The notes beneath the pieces are model-generated. The model searched no databases, was not told where the DNA came from, and saw only the letters and a program-made list of their open reading frames with translations. A stretch of 21,740 nucleotides of DNA from JBBSZK01 sp964354995. GTDB taxonomy: Archaea; Nanobdellota; Nanobdellia; Pacearchaeales; GW2011-AR1. Below are positions 6,303-12,920 of the stretch, piece after piece; position 1 is the stretch's first letter, and each line of letters begins with the position of its first letter. Location: NCBI GenBank assembly GCA_964354995.1, contig CAYHBQ010000012.1:1-21740 (forward strand), in the 5' to 3' direction. The position numbers and the translations under genes are program-made.

Positions 6303-6525
6303 GCCGACGCACCGGACTCGGTGAATAAGTGCCGTCAACACTCCTCGTGTCAATCTTAACCTATCGATGCGTTGTAACGGTGATCTTACTCGCCCATGAT
6401 GTCAGGCGTAACATGCGCAGATTTCATGTGAAGAGTTATAGTCCGGTCTTCACATTCATAGTCGAACGCATGACAGAGGCCGCATCAGTAGCATCCTTTC
6501 CAGGACAACCGCTGATTGCGTCAGC
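6303..6525 (-). ncRNA. Candidate structured RNA of about 223 nt, family unknown
   Basis: A TATA box (6547-6552) predicts a minus-strand start at about 6524. There an 8-nt strand (GCTGACGC, 6525-6518) pairs with GCGTCGGC (6310-6303) at the far end of the region. Nested inside are GATGCG/CGCATC (6486-6481 with 6371-6366) and CATGCG/CGCATG (6472-6467 with 6417-6412). The latter is topped by a perfect 9-bp stem (6455-6447 with 6434-6426) and a 12-nt loop. Further hairpins: TCCT/AGGA (6505-6494), TTAC-GCC/GGC-GTAA (6411-6386), TTGACAC/GTGTTGA (6353-6335) and CACCG/CGGTG (6323-6310). I see no RNase P, SRP RNA, 5S or tRNA signature, though a divergent RNase P RNA cannot be excluded. It may instead be the leader of the basic-protein gene. 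Confidence 0.55.
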
Positions 6526-6546
6526 AGAAAAAACACATAAAACAAG

Positions 6547-6552
6547 TATATA
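6547..6552 (-). promoter_or_regulatory. TATA box of the structured RNA
   Basis: TATATA centred about 25 nt from 6525, the first base of the closing helix of the RNA. It lies 36 bp beyond the EF-1A stop codon, so it belongs to a separate transcription unit. Confidence 0.55.
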
Positions 6553-6587
6553 GCCCTATCCGACTACTAAAGAAGTACTACAGGATC

Positions 6588-7868
6588 TTAAACTTTCTTG
6601 GCGGTAATCTCAATACAGACACCAGCTGCAACGGTGGCTCCCGCATCACGAATAGCAAACTGTGCCATCTTCGGATTCTTAGCTTGCGTCTCAAGAACCA
6701 AGTTTCCAATAGGCTTGATACGCACTTTAGCAAGATCTCCATTCTTTAAGAAGTCAGGGTTAGCGGTCTTCTGTCCATCAGGGCTAATCCTTTCAATAAG
6801 CTCGATGAATGAGCACGGAACTTGCGCCGTGTGTACGTGGAAAACAGGCGTGTATCCTTTCGCAATAACGGTCGGGTGCGAAATAACGGCAATTTGAGCA
6901 ACGAATTCTTCTGCAATAGTCGCAGGGTTAGCTGCATCGCAAACAACATCTCCACGCGCAACATCTTTCTTTCCAATACCTCGAATGTTAACGCCTACAT
7001 TATCTCCTGCTTCCGCAGAGGGCAATTGTTCATGGTGCATCTCAATTGTCTTGATTTCACCGTTGACTCCCGTTCCCGATCTTCCCGGAAGAATAACCAC
7101 TTTCTGGTTGAGCTTCATAACACCGGTTGCAATCTTTCCAACCGGAACCGTTCCAATGCCTGTGATTTCATACACGTCTTGGAGAGGCATGCGAAGCGGC
7201 AAGTTCGTCAACTTTTCAGGCATCGCAAACAAATCGAGTTGCTCAAGGATAGTGGGACCTTTGTACCAAGGCATATTCGTGCTCTTCTTAGCAACGTTAT
7301 CCCCCTTGAATCCAGAGACTGCAAGGAACGTAATGGTATCCACTTTAAATCCAGCCTGCTTCAACACCGCGCTAACATCGACCTTTGTCTTCTCGAATGC
7401 ATCTTCTTTATAGTCAACGGCGTCCATTTTGTTAATGACAACAGCAACTTGCTTAACACCCATCGTTCGAAGCAACCACGCGTGCTCTTTCGTTTGAGGC
7501 TGGGTCCCGTCTTTAGCAGAAACGGTCAAGAATGCACAGTCTGCTTGCGACGCACCAGTAATCATGTTCTTAATGAAGTCCTTGTGTCCGGGAGCATCAA
7601 TAATAGTAACTTCATACTTATTCGTAATTAACTTTTGATACGAAAGGTCAATTGTGACTCCACGCTCTCTTTCTTCCTTAAACTTGTCCATAACGAACGC
7701 GAACTCGAAACCTACTTTACCTTTCTCTTGAGCTTCTTGCTTCAACTTGTCAATTTCTTGCTGAGAAATCTTTCCAGAATCAAACATAAGGCGACCTATT
7801 GTCGTCGATTTACCGTGGTCAACGTGCCCAACGAACACAACGTTCAAGATTGGTTTTTCTTTTGCCAT
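6588..7868 (-). CDS. tuf: Translation elongation factor EF-1A
   Basis: The 426-residue protein is a complete archaeal EF-1A, the GTPase that brings aminoacyl-tRNA to the ribosome. The GTP-binding domain shows GHVDHGKS (14-21), the switch region RERGVTID (67-74), DAPGH (91-95) and NKMD (146-149). Domains II and III follow (LPLRMPLQDVYEITGIGTVPVG and the C-terminal barrel ending VCIEITAKKV). I chose the ATG at 7868 over an in-frame one at 7880 because the TATA box at 7897-7904 predicts a transcript start near 7874, and because MAKEKP is the usual family start. It stands apart from the EF-2/S7/S12 cluster, separated by unrelated genes. Confidence 0.97.
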   Translation of the reverse strand: MAKEKPILNVVFVGHVDHGKSTTIGRLMFDSGKISQQEIDKLKQEAQEKGKVGFEFAFVMDKFKEERERGVTIDLSYQKLITNKYEVTIIDAPGHKDFIKNMITGASQADCAFLTVSAKDGTQPQTKEHAWLLRTMGVKQVAVVINKMDAVDYKEDAFEKTKVDVSAVLKQAGFKVDTITFLAVSGFKGDNVAKKSTNMPWYKGPTILEQLDLFAMPEKLTNLPLRMPLQDVYEITGIGTVPVGKIATGVMKLNQKVVILPGRSGTGVNGEIKTIEMHHEQLPSAEAGDNVGVNIRGIGKKDVARGDVVCDAANPATIAEEFVAQIAVISHPTVIAKGYTPVFHVHTAQVPCSFIELIERISPDGQKTANPDFLKNGDLAKVRIKPIGNLVLETQAKNPKMAQFAIRDAGATVAAGVCIEITAKKV

Positions 7869-7896
7869 GTTAAGTAACACGTGTAAAAAATGTGGG

Positions 7897-7904
7897 TATT
7901 TAAA
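7897..7904 (-). promoter_or_regulatory. TATA box of the EF-1A gene
   Basis: TATTTAAA on plus (TTTAAATA on minus), centred about 32 nt from the ATG at 7868. The predicted leader is about 6 nt. Confidence 0.6.
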
Positions 7905-7928
7905 CTTTTCGCGTTTGGAGAAAATAGG

Positions 7929-8186
7929 TTAACTCTTTTTTGCTTCGGGGACAGGCCTACCATCAACAGTTACTCCTTGATATATTTCTCGACGATACCG
8001 ATTGCATCCTTCTTGAAACTCTGCTTCCGACGGTAATCCAGGATCGGGGTACTCAATTCCGAGTGTTTCTGCAATTTTTCGAAGCGGTTCAGGGTAATAC
8101 CAACATTTATCATGTCCTTGCTTACCAACCCAATCGCGAACGATTTTCTCAATCGCACCCAATTTTTCACGACTATCGTCGTGCAT
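7929..8186 (-). CDS. Small uncharacterised protein with a GHDKCWYYPE motif
   Basis: This 85-residue soluble protein has a helical N-terminus, the block GHDKCWYYPEPLRKIAETLG (24-43) and LPSEAEFQEGCNRYRREIY (52-70), which contains the second cysteine. I associate this pattern (a 'CWYYP' followed by a helix, then 'EFxxGCxxYxxE') with small proteins of unknown function frequent in CPR bacteria and DPANN archaea. That association is from memory and was not searched. The start overlaps the end of the oxidoreductase gene by 14 bp, so the two are probably co-transcribed and translationally coupled. C27 and C61 could be functional, but no metal site is evident. Confidence 0.7.
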   Translation of the reverse strand: MHDDSREKLGAIEKIVRDWVGKQGHDKCWYYPEPLRKIAETLGIEYPDPGLPSEAEFQEGCNRYRREIYQGVTVDGRPVPEAKKS

Positions 8187-8763
8187 CTCGATTACCCGCG
8201 CGTTCAGCTTTCAAAATCCATTTAACTTTCTTGTGATGCGGAGTCCACGGCGTATTCAAGCTTGTTATTTCCGTTACTCTCGTCGGAGAAATGCCAACAA
8301 ACCACAGTGCTGCCCATTGTATCATCTTTATTCCTGGAACGCGATAGATAATGTGATTTAATGCCCACGGTCCGCCCGTCGTAGTAATGAGTCGTGCACT
8401 TCGCCCTTTAAGATAGCGGTGCCAACCCCATCCGCCTCGACGATACCTAAACGCAAAACCAGACGTGAGTACACGGTCAAGAAAACCCTTTAAGAGCGCA
8501 GGCGGCCCGCCCCACCACGTCGGGTACACAAACACAAGATGATCTGCCCACAGAATAAGCTTCTGCATTTTCTGCAAGTCACTTTCAAGTGCAGGGGCGC
8601 CTCGGGAGTCATACGCGCCCGTCGCATCAAACTTCAGGTCAATCAGTTTAACATACTTGACAATAGCCTTATTTAGTTTCGCCCCCTTGATGTACGCATC
8701 AGCAAGCGCACCACAGTAACTCTTAACACGGGGATGCCCAAGAATAACGAGAATCTTTTTCAT
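8173..8763 (-). CDS. NAD(P)H-dependent quinone oxidoreductase-like flavoprotein (flavodoxin fold)
   Basis: The 196-residue protein begins MKKILVILGHPR, the first strand and FMN phosphate-binding loop of NQO1/KefF-type flavodoxin-fold oxidoreductases. It contains the family hallmark FVYPTWWGGPPALLKGFLDRV (about 84-104), with GFAFRY after it, and TTTGGPW (about 130-136), which contacts the isoalloxazine ring in relatives. Members reduce quinones or other electrophiles with two electrons from NAD(P)H through bound FMN. The start at 8763 is preferred over an in-frame ATG at 8781, because the TATA-like box centred at 8788-8789 predicts a transcript start exactly on it. It is coupled to the downstream 85-residue gene. 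The in vivo substrate is unknown. Confidence 0.88.
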   Translation of the reverse strand: MKKILVILGHPRVKSYCGALADAYIKGAKLNKAIVKYVKLIDLKFDATGAYDSRGAPALESDLQKMQKLILWADHLVFVYPTWWGGPPALLKGFLDRVLTSGFAFRYRRGGWGWHRYLKGRSARLITTTGGPWALNHIIYRVPGIKMIQWAALWFVGISPTRVTEITSLNTPWTPHHKKVKWILKAERAGNRDARR

Positions 8764-8784
8764 AATTACAAAACGACACAAACC

Positions 8785-8792
8785 TTATTAAA
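8785..8792. promoter_or_regulatory. Single symmetric TATA-like box serving two divergent leaderless genes
   Basis: The AT-rich core TTATTAAA lies midway between the start codons at 8763 (minus) and 8814 (plus), about 26 nt from each. It is near-palindromic and the only good TATA candidate in the gap, so one element may be read in both directions. Confidence 0.5.
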
Positions 8793-8813
8793 CTTGTTCT
8801 TCTCTAAAAAAAT

Positions 8814-9008
8814 ATGGACTACCAAAAAGAGGCAGTTGTTGGAGGAGACACCGTCGTTGAAGATGGAAATTATAAACTCGTCGCAACCTTGCAACCATTC
8901 GAAATAACACATCTCATATTAACAAGTTCAAAAGGTGACAAGCGTGTCTGGCGCGTTCAAGAATTGTCAGAAAAAGACGTTTCGTTTAAAATTGAGAAGT
9001 TTAACTAA
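8814..9008 (+). CDS. Hypothetical protein, 64 residues
   Basis: I do not recognise this protein. It reads as a small all-beta domain: repeated strand patterns 'NYKLVATLQPFEITHLILTSS', 'KRVWRVQELS' and 'VSFKIEKF', with charged turns between. There is no signal peptide or membrane segment. The start is supported by the TATA-like element 26 nt upstream, shared with the oxidoreductase gene, so the two may be expressed together. The stop codon overlaps that of the convergent RHH-like gene by 3 bp. Confidence 0.6.
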   Translation: MDYQKEAVVGGDTVVEDGNYKLVATLQPFEITHLILTSSKGDKRVWRVQELSEKDVSFKIEKFN

Positions 9009-9229
9009 CAAAACTTATGCATAGGATGTTCGCTTGACAGGGTTTTCAAAGAGGGCGACTTTTTCACAACCTCTGAATCAATAATACGTCCTTTGCTTTG
9101 TTCAATGCGTATAACTTCTTCGCCAATAAATCGTTCAATTTGTTTACTCATACTAATACCCTCTTTCTTGCAATGGCTCGAATATTTCTTATAAACTGTC
9201 TCATCAAGGTTAAATGTTTTCAAGGCCAT
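9005..9229 (-). CDS. Second RHH-like small protein
   Basis: The 74-residue product begins MALKTFNLDETVYKKYSSHC, a short strand (LKTFNLD) followed by a helix, then GISMSKQIERFIGEEVIRIEQ, a loop and second helix. This is the ribbon-helix-helix arrangement of CopG/Arc-like regulators and antitoxins. The serine-containing turn before helix two (GISMSKQI) is typical. The tail, about 48-74, is basic and probably disordered. I chose the ATG at 9229 because RHH proteins begin directly with the DNA-contacting strand and an AT-rich TATA-like stretch lies about 24 nt upstream. Longer frames add a non-conserved hydrophobic segment. No toxin gene is adjacent. Confidence 0.65.
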   Translation of the reverse strand: MALKTFNLDETVYKKYSSHCKKEGISMSKQIERFIGEEVIRIEQSKGRIIDSEVVKKSPSLKTLSSEHPMHKFC

Positions 9230-9319
9230 TATTGTCCCTTTAATTACATAAATAATCTTAATAAACATTTCGCCAGAATGCCGCAACAAACGTATCAAAG
9301 GGTAAAATGGTAAGAAATA

Positions 9320-9339
9320 ATTAAATAATGTTATTTAAT
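9320..9339. repeat. AT-rich inverted repeat at the end of the 136-residue protein gene
   Basis: A 9-bp inverted repeat (ATTAAATAA at 9320-9328, TTATTTAAT at 9331-9339) separated by TG covers the stop codon of the gene at 9335-9745. It could form a weak terminator hairpin. Being only A-T, it could also be promoter-type DNA for the downstream RHH-like gene. Confidence 0.35.
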
Positions 9340-9745
9340 GCAGTCTTTCTTGTTCTTCACGAAAAATCTCAAGTGCACGACTGTAATCAAAACCAAGATG
9401 AGTCTCCTTGAACTCAAGCCACTCATGATCTAGAAAAGCATTACCTAAGTGGCTGCTCGATCCAAAACGAGGTTCAGGGTCATATCCTCTATGGCGAGCG
9501 GCACACGCAAATTGAGCACGCGCATATTCTTCTTTTTGCGCAGCCAAATCACAAAGACCCGCAAGGTAGTGCATATCGGCCATCGTTGAATTATGATATC
9601 CTCGATTTTCACCCCATACCGCGCGCACAGCCAGTTTTGTCGCGTGAACAAAATCATGATCTGATTGGTCTAATTTTCTTGGATTAATATCATTGGTAGC
9701 ACATCCGATGCGCCCAGAAGCTAACGAATCAAGAGTCGTACGCAT
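9335..9745 (-). CDS. Hypothetical helical protein, 136 residues
   Basis: I do not recognise this protein. It is rich in predicted helices (FVHATKLAVRAVW, MADMHYLAGLCDLAAQKEEYARAQFACAARH, FDYSRALEIFREEQERL). The spacing of small residues in the middle pair is reminiscent of one TPR-like hairpin. It has no membrane segment or signal. The start at 9745 is set by the TATA box at 9769-9776, about 27 nt upstream, which overlaps the last bases before the EF-2 stop at 9777. The gene therefore has its own promoter despite following EF-2 by only 31 bp. Confidence 0.6.
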   Translation of the reverse strand: MRTTLDSLASGRIGCATNDINPRKLDQSDHDFVHATKLAVRAVWGENRGYHNSTMADMHYLAGLCDLAAQKEEYARAQFACAARHRGYDPEPRFGSSSHLGNAFLDHEWLEFKETHLGFDYSRALEIFREEQERLH

Positions 9746-9768
9746 GGAATCATATCAAAAGAGCAGCC

Positions 9769-9776
9769 TTATAAAA
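9769..9776 (-). promoter_or_regulatory. TATA box between EF-2 and the 136-residue protein gene
   Basis: TTATAAAA on plus (TTTTATAA on minus) abuts the EF-2 stop codon and is centred about 27 nt from the ATG at 9745, indicating a leaderless transcript. Confidence 0.55.
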
Positions 9777-11969
9777 TTATTGGTTTTCGCTCAAACCCTT
9801 ACGGGCACGAATTTTAGCGACCACCGCAAGTTGTAATTCACGCGGCAGCGGTTTGAAATGCTGATCCACAAGACTCGAAATACCTCTGCCTTCAGTAGCG
9901 CTTCGCAAATCATTACTCCATCCAATCATTTCGGCAACAGGAATATGCGCTTTGACTACAACTTGACCTGCTTCCTGTTGTACATCGACCAATACACCTC
10001 GCTTACTCGCAACCAAGTTTGTCACCGTCCCCATAAAGTCAAGAGGCGCCTCAATAAGGTGGGTTTGAATAGGTTCGAGCATGCCGGCTCCTGCCGCACG
10101 CATACCATCAACACAAGCCGCGCGAACCGCAGGGTACACTTGCGCAGGTCCTCTATGCATATGGTCTACGTGAATCTTAATATCCTGCAAAATGACTTTC
10201 GTCTTTGTGAGCTGTTCTCGTGCAAGCGGACCGCCGTCAACCACAAGTTTCCATCCATCCAGTAACGATTCAATAATTTCTCCCAAGAGAACGATTCCCC
10301 TGGTTCGGTCTTCAAACACGTTTCCTTTGTAAATTTCTTTGTACTGGCGTGCTTCTTCACCATCGATGCCCATTTCTTCAAGCTTCTTCCATACTTCTTC
10401 TGCTTTTTTCTTGAATCGCGTTTCGGGTAATTTGCCTTCTTGAATCGCTTGGAATACGGCGTCTTCCAAAGGCTCAATACTCATAAAAAATATGTTGTGC
10501 CCATTTGGCGTTCGCGCTTCAATCTTACCTGATGCTTTACTCACCGTCTCACGATAGACTACAATCGGAGGACCCATCTTAACTTCAAGCCCCTTTTCCG
10601 TCTTGATTCTGTTTTCAATAATCTCTAGATGTAGCTCGCCCATGCCAGACATTAAGTTCTCTCCTGTTTCTTCATTGATTTCAATTTTAATGCTCGGGTC
10701 TTCCTTTCCTACCTTTCTAAGAACATCAATCAGTTTAGGCAAATCAGCAGAACGAACGACTTCAATCGATTTGGTAATAACGGGCTGGAAAATATGTTTA
10801 ATGGCCTCAAAAGCAGGCACGTCCTCGGTTGAAATCGTATCTCCAACGTCCGTGTTCAGACCAACCAACGCAATAACGTTTCCCGCAGGAACGTTATCCA
10901 CTTGTCGAGGTTTGATGCCTTCGTACACGAGAACTTGCTGAATTCTTGTTTTTTGTTTGGTTAACGTAGAATATACTTCCATTCCATTGGTTATCGTGCC
11001 CGAGAACAACCGTCCGGCATAGACTTCCTTGCCTACGCGAGGATCGATAATAATACGCGTTACCACGAACGCAACTTTCCCCGATTTGTCACACATCATA
11101 AGGTTCTGACCAAACTGGCTTTCGAGTTCGCCGCTCCATATTTTTGGAATACGATACTTCTGCGCTTCAAGCGGGTTAGGCAAGTGTTTAACAACCATGT
11201 CTAAAATAACTTCATGCAAAGGTGCGTTTTCCCACACCCAATCCTTGCGTTGCTTTTCATCTTCAAACTCATAAATTTTGTAAATATCCTTGAAACTAAT
11301 GTTTCGTTTCTTCATGTAAGGCACGCTCAATGCCCAATTTTCTCGGGCGCTTCCAAATGCAACGCTTCCGTCAGCAACGTTCACTTGCCACTTTGCGGCG
11401 TATTCGGGTTCAGCAATCTGTTGCAAGAGCAAGTTAAACTGGGCAATAATCTTCATGAATCGCTCCTGCATCTGCTCTGGCGTAACTTTCAACTCTTTGA
11501 TGAGGCGATCAACTTTGTTAATGAACAACACAGGTTTCACGCGCTCGCGTAACGCTTGTTTGAGTACCGTTTCAGTTTGAGGCATAATACCTTCGACGGC
11601 GCACACCAGAACAACAGTTCCATCAATCGCGCGCATAGCTCGCGTAACGTTTCCTGAGAAATCAACGTGACCAGGCGTGTCAATTAAGTTAATAAGATAT
11701 TCTTGTCCATGAAATTCGTGTGGCATCGAAACGTTCGCCGCATCAACAGTCATAAGTCTCTCTTGTTCATCTGAATGTTGCCAGGTCGTCATACCTTCCT
11801 CAAGGTCTCCGGCGTTCTTAGAAGCCATCATACCTGCAGCCGCAAGCAAGTTATCGGTAAACGCAGTTTTACCGTGGTGAATGTGCGCGCTTGTCGCTAT
11901 ATTACGGATGTTAGCTTGGTGGCTAATCAATCGACTAATCTTGCTCAATCCTGTTTCTTTATCGGCCAT
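9777..11969 (-). CDS. fusA: Translation elongation factor EF-2
   Basis: The 730-residue protein is full-length archaeal EF-2, the ribosomal translocase. The G domain has a P-loop reading AHIHHGKT (28-35), DTPGH (97-101) and NKVD (151-154). Domain II onward follows, including GMGELHLEI and YRETVSKAS. In domain IV, H605 within HMHRG is the expected diphthamide residue. Two departures stand out. The usual aspartate of AH(I/V)DHGKT is histidine (H31), and the usual RGIT of switch I is RLMT (71-74). The rest is well conserved, so it is surely functional. The ATG at 11969 lies 12 nt from the predicted transcript start. It follows the S7/S12 genes in the ancestral order, with DUF378 inserted between. 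Confidence 0.97.
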   Translation of the reverse strand: MADKETGLSKISRLISHQANIRNIATSAHIHHGKTAFTDNLLAAAGMMASKNAGDLEEGMTTWQHSDEQERLMTVDAANVSMPHEFHGQEYLINLIDTPGHVDFSGNVTRAMRAIDGTVVLVCAVEGIMPQTETVLKQALRERVKPVLFINKVDRLIKELKVTPEQMQERFMKIIAQFNLLLQQIAEPEYAAKWQVNVADGSVAFGSARENWALSVPYMKKRNISFKDIYKIYEFEDEKQRKDWVWENAPLHEVILDMVVKHLPNPLEAQKYRIPKIWSGELESQFGQNLMMCDKSGKVAFVVTRIIIDPRVGKEVYAGRLFSGTITNGMEVYSTLTKQKTRIQQVLVYEGIKPRQVDNVPAGNVIALVGLNTDVGDTISTEDVPAFEAIKHIFQPVITKSIEVVRSADLPKLIDVLRKVGKEDPSIKIEINEETGENLMSGMGELHLEIIENRIKTEKGLEVKMGPPIVVYRETVSKASGKIEARTPNGHNIFFMSIEPLEDAVFQAIQEGKLPETRFKKKAEEVWKKLEEMGIDGEEARQYKEIYKGNVFEDRTRGIVLLGEIIESLLDGWKLVVDGGPLAREQLTKTKVILQDIKIHVDHMHRGPAQVYPAVRAACVDGMRAAGAGMLEPIQTHLIEAPLDFMGTVTNLVASKRGVLVDVQQEAGQVVVKAHIPVAEMIGWSNDLRSATEGRGISSLVDQHFKPLPRELQLAVVAKIRARKGLSENQ

Positions 11970-11993
11970 CGTAAATTGCGTATGCGTTCATAC

Positions 11994-12016
11994 AAAAAAC
12001 GCTTTTTAAAAGTTCC
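11994..12016 (-). promoter_or_regulatory. EF-2 promoter with the shared ribosomal-type block
   Basis: The minus-strand block reads GGAACTTTTAAAAAGCG followed by six Ts, with the TATA box at about 12003-12011. It matches the S12 promoter (13350-13372) in 22 of 23 positions. The predicted transcript start is near 11981. Confidence 0.6.
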
Positions 12017-12041
12017 TATTGAACAAAAAAAGAATAAAATA

Positions 12042-12075
12042 AAAAAATAAAAAAAGTTGTTCTTATTTGAACAAC
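12042..12075 (-). terminator. Terminator overlapping the DUF378 stop codon
   Basis: A perfect 7-bp stem (GTTGTTC at 12056-12062, GAACAAC at 12069-12075) has a 6-nt loop that contains the stop codon (12063-12065). On the minus strand it is followed directly by a T-tract (T7 A T7 with further Ts to about 12025). It isolates DUF378 transcription from the EF-2 promoter. Confidence 0.7.
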
Positions 12076-12275
12076 TGTATCAACATCCAAATTCCCGATA
12101 AGGCAACTAAGATGTAGACAATAGAGGCAAGCATTGGAATGCTGCCCAACAAAAGGGCGACAAGATCCCAGCCGTAACTGATGCCATTAAAACTGGCAAG
12201 GCCCACAAGGCCCCAGTTCAACGCACCAATAACCACCAAGATTGATGCAATCCATTCAAGTGCACTTCTTCCCAT
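12063..12275 (-). CDS. DUF378 family small membrane protein
   Basis: The 70-residue protein has two transmembrane helices (about 6-26 and 46-69) and the DUF378 hallmark GALNWGLVGL (17-26), followed by WDLVALLLGS and a second helix, IVYILVALSGIWML. The family is widespread in bacteria and found in some archaea; its function is unknown. Its position is odd, between rps7 and the EF-2 gene, which are usually contiguous. It has its own TATA box, a perfect Shine-Dalgarno sequence and a strong terminator, so it behaves as a self-contained cassette. Transfer from bacteria or insertion into the operon is plausible. The start is fixed by the Shine-Dalgarno sequence. Confidence 0.88.
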   Translation of the reverse strand: MGRSALEWIASILVVIGALNWGLVGLASFNGISYGWDLVALLLGSIPMLASIVYILVALSGIWMLIQLFK

Positions 12276-12317
12276 ATAACACCTCCTTGAAACACCGACG
12301 AGAAATGAATATTTAAA
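12276..12317 (-). promoter_or_regulatory. TATA box and full Shine-Dalgarno sequence of DUF378
   Basis: The TATA box TTTAAATA (12310-12317) predicts a transcript start at about 12287-12288. That is the first base of AAGGAGGTG (12288-12280), a perfect complement of the 16S 3' end, placed 4 nt before the ATG. No other gene in the window has such a site. Confidence 0.65.
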
Positions 12318-12325
12318 GGTTCTGT

Positions 12326-12919
12326 TTAGCGCGCAGCGTCTGCTTGCTTCTCGGCGTCATTCTTCTTGCTCAAGGCATAGCTTTCCATGTTTCCATCAGC
12401 CGCCTTAATTATTTCATTGGCAAGTGACTCGGCCATTTTAATTTTCTTTCCAAACGATTTTTGATAGGCGCCTTGCACGATCCATCTAATCGCAAGATTT
12501 ACACGGCGAAGTGGACTTACGTCAACGGCCTGAGGATAGCGCGCACCGCCGTATTCAATCGTGGTCGTTTCATCACGAGGAGACGCATTTTCAATAGCTT
12601 TCACTAGTATTTGGATCGGATTATCTTTTTTCTTTTCTTGAATAATGCGAAGTGTCTCAATAACCATCCCCATGTTTTTATTGTATTTTCCTGAGGACCA
12701 CGAAGTGATAATTTTATGCTTCTTACCTACATGTCCCGGAACTGCAATTCGGTTCGCGATGCGTTCTAACAAATGCGTTTTCGCAGCACCAAACTTAGTG
12801 ACATGTCGTCCATGCGACTTGACGAGCAACCGAGGCTCAATGTTAACATACGGCTTCAGAGCTTGGTCGTTTACCACGACGTTCTCAACAGAATACAAAT
12901 CAAGCGCGTTAAAGCTCAT
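12326..12919 (-). CDS. rps7: Ribosomal protein uS7
   Basis: The 197-residue protein is archaeal-type uS7, the assembly-initiating protein of the small-subunit head that binds the 3' major domain of 16S rRNA. Recognisable blocks are GKKHKIITSWSSGKYNKNMG, AIENASPRDETTTIEYGG and the segment PQAVDVSPLRRVNLAIRWI. The C-terminal extension SKKNDAEKQADAAR is variable and charged. It starts 1 nt after the S12 stop codon, so the pair is co-transcribed and probably translationally coupled. The length is ordinary for the archaeal family. Confidence 0.95.
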   Translation of the reverse strand: MSFNALDLYSVENVVVNDQALKPYVNIEPRLLVKSHGRHVTKFGAAKTHLLERIANRIAVPGHVGKKHKIITSWSSGKYNKNMGMVIETLRIIQEKKKDNPIQILVKAIENASPRDETTTIEYGGARYPQAVDVSPLRRVNLAIRWIVQGAYQKSFGKKIKMAESLANEIIKAADGNMESYALSKKNDAEKQADAAR

Positions 12920-12920
12920 A

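Noticed and set aside
6329..6553. 74-residue plus-strand frame across the structured RNA
   Set aside because: No promoter or recognisable protein pattern. The nested helices on the minus strand and the minus-strand TATA box explain the region better.
7869..7880. EF-1A start at ATG 7880
   Set aside because: It falls upstream of the transcript start predicted from the TATA box at 7897-7904; MAKEKP at 7868 is the family start.
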